Assembly (NCBI GenBank): GCA_040219575.1
Contig: JAVJSD010000014.1
Location: 1-64,000, forward strand
Direction: 5' to 3'
DNA from: JAVJSD01 sp040219575
Lineage (GTDB): Bacteria; Planctomycetota; Planctomycetia; Pirellulales; Pirellulaceae
DNA: 64,000 bases
The notes under the pieces were generated by a model. The model was not told the DNA's origin. It saw nothing but the letters and a program-made list of their open reading frames with translations, and did not search any database. Position 1 is the first letter of the stretch. Every line of letters begins with the position of its first letter. Shown in pieces: positions 7,691 through 15,515 of the stretch. Made by a program: the position numbers and the translations under genes.

Positions 7691-10015
7691 CTATTTTCGC
7701 ATCAAGAAGGAATCCGACGTCAACAACGATACAAGCATCTCGCGAAAACTTCCATCGGAATCGACATACGCGGCATCGGCCGCCATCAGTGTCGGCGAGT
7801 CGTCGAGCGTTTCATTCCGCCCCATCCAGTAACGAAACGCGTGACGAACAAACGATTGCCGCGCGCGGTCGCTCTGCGCGAGGCGCCGCACCAGGTCGCG
7901 GGCGTCTTGCACCTGGCCGTCGAGCGCGGAATCGCCTGTTCCGGACAAGTAGCCCGAGGTGTCGACCGGCTTCGAAGTGAACGTCGCCTCGGGCTGCTTG
8001 CGTTGTTTGCCGCGTTGAATGAGTTGCTGACGCTCGAACTCGGTGGCGACGATCTCGCCGTCGGCGTCGAAGTAGTGGTCGGTGCGAAACGCGCCGAAGT
8101 CGTCGTACGCTTCAAACGGCAGTCCGAGCGGATTCATCTTCTTGTGGCAGCGCCAGCAGGCGGAAGTCGTCGTCTTGGCCAACCGCTCCCGCATCGTCTT
8201 GTGCGGGTCGTCTTCCAGCGCCGCATCCACGCCGATCGGAATTTCGGGGATGGTGTCGGCCAGCAGGCGCTCGCGAATCCACTTGCCGCGGCGGACGGGA
8301 TCGGTGTCGAAGTTGCCGCTGTGGGCGACCAGCCAGGCCGGATGCGTCAACATCCCGTAGCGGTTCGGCAGGGAGAACGGTTGCTCGATCGGATAGTCCC
8401 ACGATTGCTGCTCCAGGTTGTACGCCGTGTAGTATCGCCCGCCGCGATAGCCGCCGAGCACGGGCGTGAGTCCTTTGGCGATTTTCTCCGCGATGGGATC
8501 GGGTCGCCCGTCGCTGTTGGCGTTTTTCTTGTTCTTCTCAATGTTCTCGCGAATCGACTTCAGCTTGCGTTCGGCTTGCACGTCGTTCACGTAATGCACG
8601 ACATACCGATCCGACGTGAGCAGCTGCTCGAGCACCCGCCGGTCTTGCTCCAGCACGGAAAGCACAAACAGGTCGGCGTCTTTGAACAGAAATTGCGGCT
8701 TGTGGTCGCCGTTGCGCGATTCATCCTTGAAAACTTCGAACACGCCGCCGTAGCCGAAGAACTCGCGGAAGAACCGCAGCACGCGCGGATTGGGACACGC
8801 TTCCAGGTGGCTTTGAAACGTGTGATTGATTTCGTAGGACCAGTAAGGCCGGGTGTCGGCCGCCAGCAGACGGCGGACTTCTCGCGCGACGTCGGCCTTG
8901 CTGGAGAGCCGGCCTTCGGCGGCCGCGCGTTGAAGCGCTTCATCGGGGGGGCTGTCGGTCAGGGCGAAGGCGATGGCGTAGGCGATCTCTTGGGGAGAAA
9001 GCATGCGGCGGCCGTCGGGCAGCGATTCGCCCAGGCCAAGCTCCATCCGGTAGACGAACTCCGGCGAAAGGATGACGGCCGTAATCAGCGCTTCCAGGGC
9101 CTGCCGCCGGCCGGCAAGCTCGACGCCCTGGCGGAGAAACTCGGCGTACCGCGCCGTTTCCGCGTCGACCGGTGGACGGGTGAGCAACAGGTCGAACGTC
9201 CGCGTCACCGCCGCGGTCAGCAATTCGTCGCTGGGCGCCGCGTCGGCGTCCGCGTCGAGCAACTCGTTGAACTCGCGATACCGGCCCCGCCCTTCGCGCA
9301 CTTTGCGCGATCGGTCTTGCTTGCCGTCATCCCCCGTCGCGTAAACCAGCTTGCCGTCCAGCAGGTCCGCCGCGTAGTTGCTGGCGTTGATCCGCATGGC
9401 GCTGATCGTTGATTCGTTCGCGAGCAGCGTCGCATAGTCCTGGAAACCGCGGCCTCCTTTGGGGCTGAAGGGGCTGGTTCCGTCCGTCAACTTCAGCGCC
9501 CGTTCGAACTCCGCATGAATCTGCGGCGTCTTCCGCCAGAGGCGCGACGGCGAAGAGGCGGGGCCCCGGTGCTCGCCGCTGAACAGGTCTTCGTGAGGCA
9601 CGCGGTTGCCGAACTCGGGCCGCACCAGCCGGGCCGCGTCGGGGCCGCGGCCGATTTTTTGCAGTTCGGCCTCGATCCAGCCGGCGATCCGTCGTCGCGC
9701 GACCACGGCCGGTTGGTCCGCGTCGTCGGGCGGCATGTCGCCGATGCTGATCATCTCCAGCGCCTTCTCCCAGCGCTGGATGTCCTTGCCCGCGGTGACG
9801 ACGCCGTCGATATCATCGAGGCGGAAGTCGGCCTCCGCGGTGGAATCGCCATGGCAATCGACGCAGTAGGTGGCGAAGAACGGTTGAATCTTGTCGGCGA
9901 ACTCGCTCGCGCTGGTGGGCTCAAACGTCGGTTCCGCGGCCTCGGCGGCGAGGGAGACGGGAACGACACCCAGAACAACGCCCAGCAGGAAGAAGAGGAA
10001 GAGCATTCGATTCAT
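7691..10015 (-). CDS. DUF1592-family cytochrome-like exported protein
   Basis: 774 residues with a signal sequence (LFLFFLLGVVLGVVPVSLAA). A planctomycete-type cytochrome C module follows, with CVDCH at 51-55 and DMPP as a possible distal ligand region near 94. Then come DUF1587/DUF1595/DUF1592-type regions (LLTRPPVDAETARYAEFLRQ, VILSPEFVYRMELGLGE, FRFFREFFGYGG-like motif as LRFFREFFGYGGVFEV), a DUF1588 zinc- or heme-like ACWRCHKKMNPLGLPFEAYD near residue 630, and DUF1585 at the C-terminus (FVRHAFRYWMGRNETL). Two CxxCH motifs suggest covalent heme. It is upstream of DUF1552 and HEAT genes on the same strand, forming a likely operon; its substrate is unknown, though electron transfer linked to polymer degradation is often suggested. 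Confidence 0.88.
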   Translation of the reverse strand: MNRMLFLFFLLGVVLGVVPVSLAAEAAEPTFEPTSASEFADKIQPFFATYCVDCHGDSTAEADFRLDDIDGVVTAGKDIQRWEKALEMISIGDMPPDDADQPAVVARRRIAGWIEAELQKIGRGPDAARLVRPEFGNRVPHEDLFSGEHRGPASSPSRLWRKTPQIHAEFERALKLTDGTSPFSPKGGRGFQDYATLLANESTISAMRINASNYAADLLDGKLVYATGDDGKQDRSRKVREGRGRYREFNELLDADADAAPSDELLTAAVTRTFDLLLTRPPVDAETARYAEFLRQGVELAGRRQALEALITAVILSPEFVYRMELGLGESLPDGRRMLSPQEIAYAIAFALTDSPPDEALQRAAAEGRLSSKADVAREVRRLLAADTRPYWSYEINHTFQSHLEACPNPRVLRFFREFFGYGGVFEVFKDESRNGDHKPQFLFKDADLFVLSVLEQDRRVLEQLLTSDRYVVHYVNDVQAERKLKSIRENIEKNKKNANSDGRPDPIAEKIAKGLTPVLGGYRGGRYYTAYNLEQQSWDYPIEQPFSLPNRYGMLTHPAWLVAHSGNFDTDPVRRGKWIRERLLADTIPEIPIGVDAALEDDPHKTMRERLAKTTTSACWRCHKKMNPLGLPFEAYDDFGAFRTDHYFDADGEIVATEFERQQLIQRGKQRKQPEATFTSKPVDTSGYLSGTGDSALDGQVQDARDLVRRLAQSDRARQSFVRHAFRYWMGRNETLDDSPTLMAADAAYVDSDGSFREMLVSLLTSDSFLMRK

Positions 10016-10050
10016 ATTGCTTCCGTATCTCTCGATTGGCTTTCTATGCC

Positions 10051-10165
10051 GACGAGTGCTGTGTCAAACGTAGCCAGTGGGGTAGCAGAAGTCGTGAGAC
10101 TTCTGGAAGCTCAGTCGTCGTACCGAATTCGCGAACGCTCGCGAGTTCTCACGAGTTCGGCTACC
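10051..10165. repeat. GTAGCAGAAGTCGTGAGACTTCTG-family palindromic repeat, copy 1
   Basis: GGTAGCAGAAGTCGTGAGAC at 10081 faces CTCACGAGTTCGGCTACC ending at 10165, an imperfect long palindrome. The preceding ACGAGTGCTGTGTCAAACGT also precedes the copy at 33.9 kb (with one change), so the element is about 115 bp. Other copies are at 25.7, 32.7, 33.9, 35.8 and 42.4 kb. Confidence 0.85.
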
Positions 10166-10430
10166 AATAATCAAACGCTGACGGAGCACTAGCACTAGCG
10201 ACGGAGAACGACCGGGACGCCGCTTCGTCGTCGCGGGCCCCGATCACGTTCGCGAGTTCTCCCCATGCAGTAGCACTTGTCTGCAGCACCTCGCTGCCGT
10301 GTTGTCGATTTTTGCCCGCCGGGCCCCGACATGCAACACGAAGACAGCGCGGCCGCCCAATTCCTTGGATACAAGGCCAGCGATGCCGCAAACGCCGCTC
10401 CCGCAGTCAAGGCAGTCGCTACTTTTCTTT

Positions 10431-10561
10431 CTTTCCCTTCGTGTCCTTCGTGCTCTTCGCGGTGTTTCCCGGTTTCCCGGCTTCCGGTGTAGTCGCCAGA
10501 CGTCGGCCAGTTGGACAACGTCGGAGAATACCACGAAGAGCGCGAAGGACACGAAGGAAAG
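10431..10561. repeat. Inverted pair of CACGAAGG-type repeats
   Basis: CTTTCCCTTCGTGTCCTTCG (from 10431) and its near-complement ending CGAAGGACACGAAGGAAA (10561) flank about 65 bp. This forms a large potential stem-loop. The whole interval 10016-10755 holds only repeats; frames in it are repeat translations. Confidence 0.8.
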
Positions 10562-10624
10562 GAGTGCCGAGGGCCTTGAGGCGGGGATTGCCAGCCACTC
10601 GAATTTCGCCGATGGAAAGTCCAG

Positions 10625-10660
10625 CGTCAATCAAGGAAGGCCAGTCAATCAAGGAAGGCC
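10625..10660. repeat. Tandem 18-bp duplication
   Basis: GTCAATCAAGGAAGGCC occurs twice in tandem. It is followed at about 10691 by AACCCCTACGCCGAAGGCGT, which looks like another dispersed short repeat with an internal palindrome (CGCCGAAGGCG). Confidence 0.7.
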
Positions 10661-10755
10661 CGATCGTATCGACCCTTTGGGCGGCGGTCTGAACCCCTAC
10701 GCCGAAGGCGTTGCATTTTCAAAGCCCAAGGTCGCGAAGCGCACCCCGGGTAGTG

Positions 10756-12183
10756 CTACTGCGGCGCGTCCGCGACGGACTCGATGCCTTCCGCGCGCGA
10801 GGTGCTGCGCACCAGCGTCTTGAGCAGGATCTTGTTGCTGACGCTGGCGCACTGGGTGAGGAAGATGCCGAACAGTTGCTCGTCGTGGATTTCGTTGTCG
10901 GTCAGGTCGTCGAGCGCTTCGAGCTTTAACGCCGTGAGTTGCTTCATCAGTTCAGTCAACCGGACGGGGTCGTCGACGGCGGCTTCTTCCTGTTCGATCT
11001 TGCGGACCGCGTCCATGGCGGTGCTGAGGCGGCGCTTGTCGTGGTCGCGCTGTCGCTGTTGGCCCAGTTGCCGGCGGCGGCGGATCAACGTCCAGAGAAA
11101 GAAGCAACCGGCGCCGACGGCGAACAACAGGTCGTACGATCCGGCCGCCGCCTCGACCCACGAGGCCACCGGACCCGGATCGAACGGATCGTGAAACGCC
11201 GTCGCCGCCGCGTGCAGACGCCGGCGGTGCGCGAATTCCTGGGCCTCGTCGCGGGCCATCAGGTCGGGCCACTTCCGCGCCACCCCCTCGCGATAGATCG
11301 CCTCCAGCACGGCCGTCACCATCTGGTTCGACGCATCCTCGCGCGTCGCCAGCCAGGCGGTCGCCTGCAAGGTGGGTATCGAGACGCGCGGCGCCGGGCC
11401 ATCGATCGCGTGGCCGAAATGTCCGCGCGGGATGGTGACCACTTCGAAGTACGGATGCCGGGCGGCGATGGCGTCGGCGTCGATCGGCAGCATCTCGAAC
11501 TGGCCGCTGAGCAGCAGGTCGTGCAGCAGGCGGTTCTGCGGGCCGGTGGTGGCGATCAGCAGATCGGCGTCGGTGCGGGCCTCGTCCCAGGTGGCGATCC
11601 GCCGCGATTCGAGACCCGCGGCGGTCAGCCCGTAGTGCTCGGCGACGATTCGGGCGCTCTGCTGCATGCCGCTGTTTTCCGCGCCGATGAAGATCCGCAC
11701 GTTGTCGTCCATGAACAGGCGGTAGATGGGAAACAGCGTCTCGCCCAGCGCGGCCAGCGAGGTCTTGCGGGCCAGCAGGAACACGACCTCGCCGTGCACG
11801 GGCGTGATCAGCACGACGCTCGGGTGCTCGTCGGGGTCGTAGGCGCCGTCCTGCACGAGCGCCAGTTCGTAGTCGCCGCTTTCGAGTCCCCGCAGATTGG
11901 CCAGCGTGCCGGCGGTCTGGAGCACCTCGACGGTGCGGCCGGTCCGCTTGGAGAGTGGATCCTCGAGCACGTCGCCGAAGCGGTTGTATTCGCTGGAGGC
12001 GTCGGCGGTGGCGATGCGAATACGGCGGGGGATCGTATCCCAATAGAAGACCCACGCCACCAGCGCCGCCGCGAACAGCACGGCCGCGGTGATCGCCGTC
12101 AGGTTGGCCAGCACGACGACGAAAAACCGCCGCACCACCGCGGAGCGTCGCGGCCCTCTCGGATTGTTTGCTTGCTCAGACAT
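10756..12183 (-). CDS. TAXI-family TRAP-type solute-binding protein, membrane anchored
   Basis: 475 residues starting at ATG 12183, which has an AAGGGG ribosome site four bases upstream. A transmembrane helix at about 20-45 (FFVVVLANLTAITAAVLF) anchors an external periplasmic-binding-protein domain, about 50-350, of the TAXI type: RIRIATADASSEYNRFG, LRGLESGDYELALVQDGAYD, FIGAENSGMQQSARIVAEHYGL. A second membrane helix (YDLLFAVGAGCFFLWTLIRR) near 375 is followed by a basic coiled-coil tail (RQLGQQRQRDHDKRRLS...). No DctM/DctQ-like permease gene is adjacent, so transport cannot be assumed; it may act as a ligand sensor. Confidence 0.75.
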   Translation of the reverse strand: MSEQANNPRGPRRSAVVRRFFVVVLANLTAITAAVLFAAALVAWVFYWDTIPRRIRIATADASSEYNRFGDVLEDPLSKRTGRTVEVLQTAGTLANLRGLESGDYELALVQDGAYDPDEHPSVVLITPVHGEVVFLLARKTSLAALGETLFPIYRLFMDDNVRIFIGAENSGMQQSARIVAEHYGLTAAGLESRRIATWDEARTDADLLIATTGPQNRLLHDLLLSGQFEMLPIDADAIAARHPYFEVVTIPRGHFGHAIDGPAPRVSIPTLQATAWLATREDASNQMVTAVLEAIYREGVARKWPDLMARDEAQEFAHRRRLHAAATAFHDPFDPGPVASWVEAAAGSYDLLFAVGAGCFFLWTLIRRRRQLGQQRQRDHDKRRLSTAMDAVRKIEQEEAAVDDPVRLTELMKQLTALKLEALDDLTDNEIHDEQLFGIFLTQCASVSNKILLKTLVRSTSRAEGIESVADAPQ

Positions 12184-12212
12184 GGTCCCCTTCAATCTAT
12201 CGTCTCACCACT

Positions 12213-12380
12213 TCGTTTAACGGCAAGCCGCAGGCGTCGGCGGACCGTTGCAGGTGCGTGTCCAGCTCGCGCAGGGACATGCGCCTATCGACGCCCCCGG
12301 CCTGATGTTCGCACAGACTTCCGCATTCCGGATCGGTTGTTCGAACGGTCCGCCGTCGCCTGCGGCTTGCCGTTAAACGA
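12213..12380. repeat. REP-like palindromic element, copy 2
   Basis: Begins TCGTTTAACGGCAAGCCGCA and ends TGCGGCTTGCCGTTAAACGA; the arms extend inward (GGCGTCGGCGGACCGTTGCA versus CGAACGGTCCGCCGTCGCC). Length 168 bp. It lies in front of the TAXI gene start and continues into copy 3 through a spacer (TTCGATCGCACTGGATACTT...) that is itself repeated on the other side of the transposase. Confidence 0.9.
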
Positions 12381-12422
12381 TTCGATCGCACTGGATACTT
12401 GACATCGAAATTGCAGGCTTCA

Positions 12423-12586
12423 ATAGCGGCGAGCCGCAGGCGTCGGCGGATCGTTGCAGGTGCGTGTCCAGCTCGCTCAGAGCCATGCGCCTATCGACGC
12501 CCTCGGCCTGATGTTCGCACAGACTTCCGCGTTCCGAATCGGTTGTTCGAACGGTTCGCCGTCGCCTGCGGCTTGCCGTTAAACGA
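12423..12586. repeat. REP-like palindromic element, copy 3
   Basis: Same architecture as copy 2, with a diverged left end (ATAGCGGCGAGCCGCAGG) and an intact right end (TGCGGCTTGCCGTTAAACGA). It stops 14 bp before the stop codon of the transposase gene. Confidence 0.9.
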
Positions 12587-12599
12587 AGGGATTGCATTT

Positions 12600-13226
12600 C
12601 TAATGATAGGTCGTCCACCCGCTGCGCGTGACGCCCGCGAACGGGGCGACGAACGACCAGGTTTGTCGTGTCTTGCCTTCCTTTTCCGGATTCTCCTCCA
12701 CGTAGTGGATCGCGTCTTCGATTGCTTGTTCGGAATCAAGATACACCTTCCACTGCTGCGACGCCCACATGCGAGGCGGACGTTTTCCGGGTTTCGCGTA
12801 CTGGGCCAGTGGATGCAGCCCCTCCTCGTTGATTCGGTTCGTCGCCGCACCTTTGAGCAAGTTGGCGATCTGTTCGACTTTGTATCGGTGCCGAGCGATC
12901 ACCAGGTGCGTGTGCTCCGGCAGAATCGAACAGGCCCAAATCGTGTAGTTGCTTTTCGGAGTTTGCTCGGCGAACCCGCGAGCGATGGCCAGTGCTTGTC
13001 GCCCGTCGATCGACACCGCGGGATAGTCGAGGGAGTCGCTCGCCGCCTCCCGCTGTCGCCGCTCTCGCTCTGAAAGCTCCGTCGCCTCGCGGCGATCGAG
13101 CGATCTTGTCGCCTTTCCGTAGCGAACGAGTTCCCACTTGCGCACGAAATCGGACCACGATCCGCGCGGATCGTTCGGCAGCCAGAATCCGTACATCGGA
13201 AGGATTACGTGGTAGCCGTGGATCAT
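12600..13226 (-). CDS. REP-associated tyrosine transposase (RAYT, Y1/IS200-like)
   Basis: 208 residues. The metal-binding HUH-type motif is present as H105-T-H107 (ILPEHTHLVIARH), and the catalytic tyrosine is Y175 in HYVEENPEKEG. The N-terminal GYHVILPMYGFWLPNDPRGS is typical of a Y1_Tnp subgroup. Such single-domain enzymes cut and rejoin single-stranded DNA at palindromic REP hairpins. A GAGG ribosome site lies six bases before ATG 13226. The gene is enclosed by REP-like elements, two on the left (12213-12586) and about one and a half on the right (13277-13540), and the spacer-plus-element block is a direct repeat on both sides. All key residues are present, so it may be active. Confidence 0.88.
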   Translation of the reverse strand: MIHGYHVILPMYGFWLPNDPRGSWSDFVRKWELVRYGKATRSLDRREATELSERERRQREAASDSLDYPAVSIDGRQALAIARGFAEQTPKSNYTIWACSILPEHTHLVIARHRYKVEQIANLLKGAATNRINEEGLHPLAQYAKPGKRPPRMWASQQWKVYLDSEQAIEDAIHYVEENPEKEGKTRQTWSFVAPFAGVTRSGWTTYH

Positions 13227-13276
13227 GCCGTACCTCGTTTCGATCGCCCTTTGCGAATGCTTGCGCTCGAAGCTTG

Positions 13277-13334
13277 GTGAGCCGGATAGGCTATTCGAAC
13301 GATCCGCCGTCGCCTGCGGCTTGCCGTTAAACGA
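13277..13334. repeat. REP-like palindromic element, right half only
   Basis: Only the right arm is present (TTCGAACGATCCGCCGTCGC to TTGCCGTTAAACGA). It is followed by the same spacer (TTCGATCGCAATGGATACTT) seen between copies 2 and 3. Confidence 0.85.
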
Positions 13335-13377
13335 TTCGATCGCAATGGATACTTGACATCGAAATTACAGGCTTCAA

Positions 13378-13540
13378 TAACGGCGAGCCGCAGGCGACGG
13401 CGGACCGTTGCAGGTGCGTGTCCAGCTCGCGCAGGGACATGCGCCTATCGACGCCCTCGGCCTGAAGTTCGCACAGACTTCCGCATTCCGGATCGGTTGT
13501 TCGAACGGTCCGCCGTCGCCTGCGGCTTGCCGTTAAACGA
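13378..13540. repeat. REP-like palindromic element, copy 4
   Basis: Starts AATAACGGCGAGCCGCAGGC and ends TGCGGCTTGCCGTTAAACGA. With its spacer it repeats 12372-12586 almost exactly (about 215 bp), as a direct repeat on the other side of the transposase. Confidence 0.9.
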
Positions 13541-13802
13541 ATGTGTTCTATTGGCGGCGGTGCTGGAAATCTTACCGCCCATTCGCTCGACACTGGCGAT
13601 TCTGGCTGCCATTGCGGGCTATTTTCGCGACGGATTCGCCGAATCCCGCCCGGGAGGGCCAAACGGCGTGTGGAAAAGGCTGGGAAGTCGTATAATATTC
13701 AGCAGTTAACGACGAATCACCTCTCACGGTAGTCACCGTGGGATATCCGTCCGCGCCGTGGTCTCGGCGCGGCCGCCAAACTCGCCAAGAACGAGAGCCG
13801 CC

Positions 13803-15515
13803 ATGGAAGAGATTCGCAAGCAGGTGTCGCGGGCGCATCGCCGGTTGGTGCTGGAGCAACTGCTGGGCGTGTTGCCCTGGACGATGTTCGCCGCCCTGGC
13901 AGTCGCGCTGCTGGCCATCGCCGTGCCGAAGATTTGGGCCATTGAGGCCCTCGCCCAGCCCACCGCCGCGCAGTGGTGGACGTGGAGTTGGATCGCCGGT
14001 TGTGCGGTTGTGGGCCTGCTGTCGGGCGTGATCTGGACCTGGCTGGCGCGGCGCGGCGAGATGCAGGCGGCCCTCGAACTCGATCGCCGCTACGGCCTGA
14101 AGGAGCGCGTTTCGAGCGCCCTGTCGCTGGCCGAGCAGGACCGCGAGTCGGAGTTCGGCCGGGCCCTGCTGGGCGATGCGGAGCGGCGCGTCCGCGGCAT
14201 CGATGTGCGGGAGCAATTTCGCCTGGGCGTCTCCTGGCGAGCCTTGCTTCCCCTGCTGCCGGCCGTGATCGCCTTCACGCTGGCGGTGTTCGTGCCCTAC
14301 GCCGTTCGCGAGCAAACCACGCAGGCCACCGAAACGCAGCTGATCACCAAGGCGCAAACCAAGAAGTCGATCAACGATTTGAAGAAGAAGCTCAACGAGA
14401 GCCGCAAGATCGCGCAGGAGAAGGGACTCGAGGAGGCCGAGGCCCACTTGAAGGAGCTGATGAAGCGGCTCGACAAGCTCGACGCCGAGGCCGACAAGCT
14501 CGATCGCAAGGACGCGCTGGTGAAGCTGAACGATCTGAAGAAGGATCTCGAGCAGCGTCGCGAGAAGCTCGGCAACGGCGACGAGATGCGCAAGCAGATG
14601 AACCGCCTCAAGGACGTGCAGCGCGGCCCGGCCGACCGCGCCGCCAACGCCATGAAGAACGGCGACTTCAAGCAGGCCATGAACGAGATCCAGCAACTGC
14701 AGGACAAGCTCCGCAACGGCGAGCTGAACGAGCAGGAGCAGAAAGACCTCGCCAACCAACTCCAGCAAATGCAGGAGAAACTGCAAGAGGCCGTCGACGC
14801 CCATAAAAAGGCCAAGCAGGAGCTCGAAGAGGAAATCAAGAAACTCCAGGACAAACAAAACAACGGCGGGCTGAACGACCAGGAGAAGCAGGAGCTGCAG
14901 AAGCGCCAGCAGCAGCTCGACGATCTCAAGCAACAAGACGAGCAGATGAACCGCATGCAGCAGATGGCCCAGCAACTCGGCGAGTGCAGCAAGTGCCTCG
15001 GCGAAGGGGGCGATCCGCAACAGGCGGCCGACCAGCTCGACCAGCTCGCCCAGCAACTCGGCGAGATGCAGCAGGAGCTCGACGAACTCGAAACGCTCGA
15101 CAACGTGATGGAGCAGATCGCCGACGCCAAAAACGCCATGGCCTGCGAGCAGTGCCAGGGCAAGGGCTGCCAGCAATGCCAGGGCCTCGGCAAGATGCCC
15201 GGCATGGGGCAAGGCCAGGGAGACCAACCCGGCAACGGCATGGGACGCGGCCAGGGCGAAGGCCATCGGCCGGAAGAGGCCACGGACACGGGCGAGTTCC
15301 TCTCCAAAGTCGCCGCCAAACCCGGCGCTGGCGAAGCGGTTCGCCAGGGCGAAGCCGGCGGTCCCAACGCCCCCGGCGTCACGCGGGAAAGCGTCAAGGC
15401 CGAGATCAAGGCCGCCATGAGCCGCGACGTCGATCCGCTCACCAACGAGCGGATTCCCCGCGACCAGCGCGATCACGCCCGTGAGTACTTCGAACGTTAT
15501 CGCACCGGCAAGTGA
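13803..15515 (+). CDS. Membrane-anchored long coiled-coil protein with Cys-rich motif
   Basis: 570 residues. Hydrophobic helices occur at about 25-45, 62-84 and 150-172 (LLPLLPAVIAFTLAVFVPYA). Residues about 190-420 are Gln/Glu/Lys-rich coiled coil (KLNESRKIAQEKGLEEAEAH, EEIKKLQDKQNNGGLNDQEK). Near residue 440 a CEQCQGKGCQQCQGLG motif resembles the zinc-binding CxxCxGxG repeats of DnaJ. The tail is Gly-rich. ATG 13803 is preferred over an upstream in-frame ATG at 13758 because homologous-looking sequence starts with MEEIRKQV. It overlaps the next gene by 4 bp (GTGA), so the two are translationally coupled. Proteins like this sit next to ABC ATPases in planctomycetes; role unknown. Confidence 0.75.
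   Translation: MEEIRKQVSRAHRRLVLEQLLGVLPWTMFAALAVALLAIAVPKIWAIEALAQPTAAQWWTWSWIAGCAVVGLLSGVIWTWLARRGEMQAALELDRRYGLKERVSSALSLAEQDRESEFGRALLGDAERRVRGIDVREQFRLGVSWRALLPLLPAVIAFTLAVFVPYAVREQTTQATETQLITKAQTKKSINDLKKKLNESRKIAQEKGLEEAEAHLKELMKRLDKLDAEADKLDRKDALVKLNDLKKDLEQRREKLGNGDEMRKQMNRLKDVQRGPADRAANAMKNGDFKQAMNEIQQLQDKLRNGELNEQEQKDLANQLQQMQEKLQEAVDAHKKAKQELEEEIKKLQDKQNNGGLNDQEKQELQKRQQQLDDLKQQDEQMNRMQQMAQQLGECSKCLGEGGDPQQAADQLDQLAQQLGEMQQELDELETLDNVMEQIADAKNAMACEQCQGKGCQQCQGLGKMPGMGQGQGDQPGNGMGRGQGEGHRPEEATDTGEFLSKVAAKPGAGEAVRQGEAGGPNAPGVTRESVKAEIKAAMSRDVDPLTNERIPRDQRDHAREYFERYRTGK

Noticed and set aside
6063..9412. Long plus-strand frames opposite DUF1552 and DUF1592
   Set aside because: Shadow frames; the minus-strand proteins have recognised families and signal sequences.
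10195..10692. Frames encoding HEEHEG or HGEEHE-type peptides
   Set aside because: Translations of the CACGAAGG dispersed repeat; no ribosome site and no conserved domain.
10756..12183. Complete TRAP transporter
   Set aside because: Only the binding-protein part is seen; no DctQ/DctM-type membrane subunit is adjacent.
12213..13540. CRISPR array from spaced repeats
   Set aside because: The repeats are long, palindromic and few, with repeated rather than unique spacers, and no cas genes are nearby.
13572..15476. Long minus-strand frame with many Leu residues
   Set aside because: It is the antisense of a coiled-coil gene; Leu-rich composition arises from Gln/Glu/Lys codons read backward.
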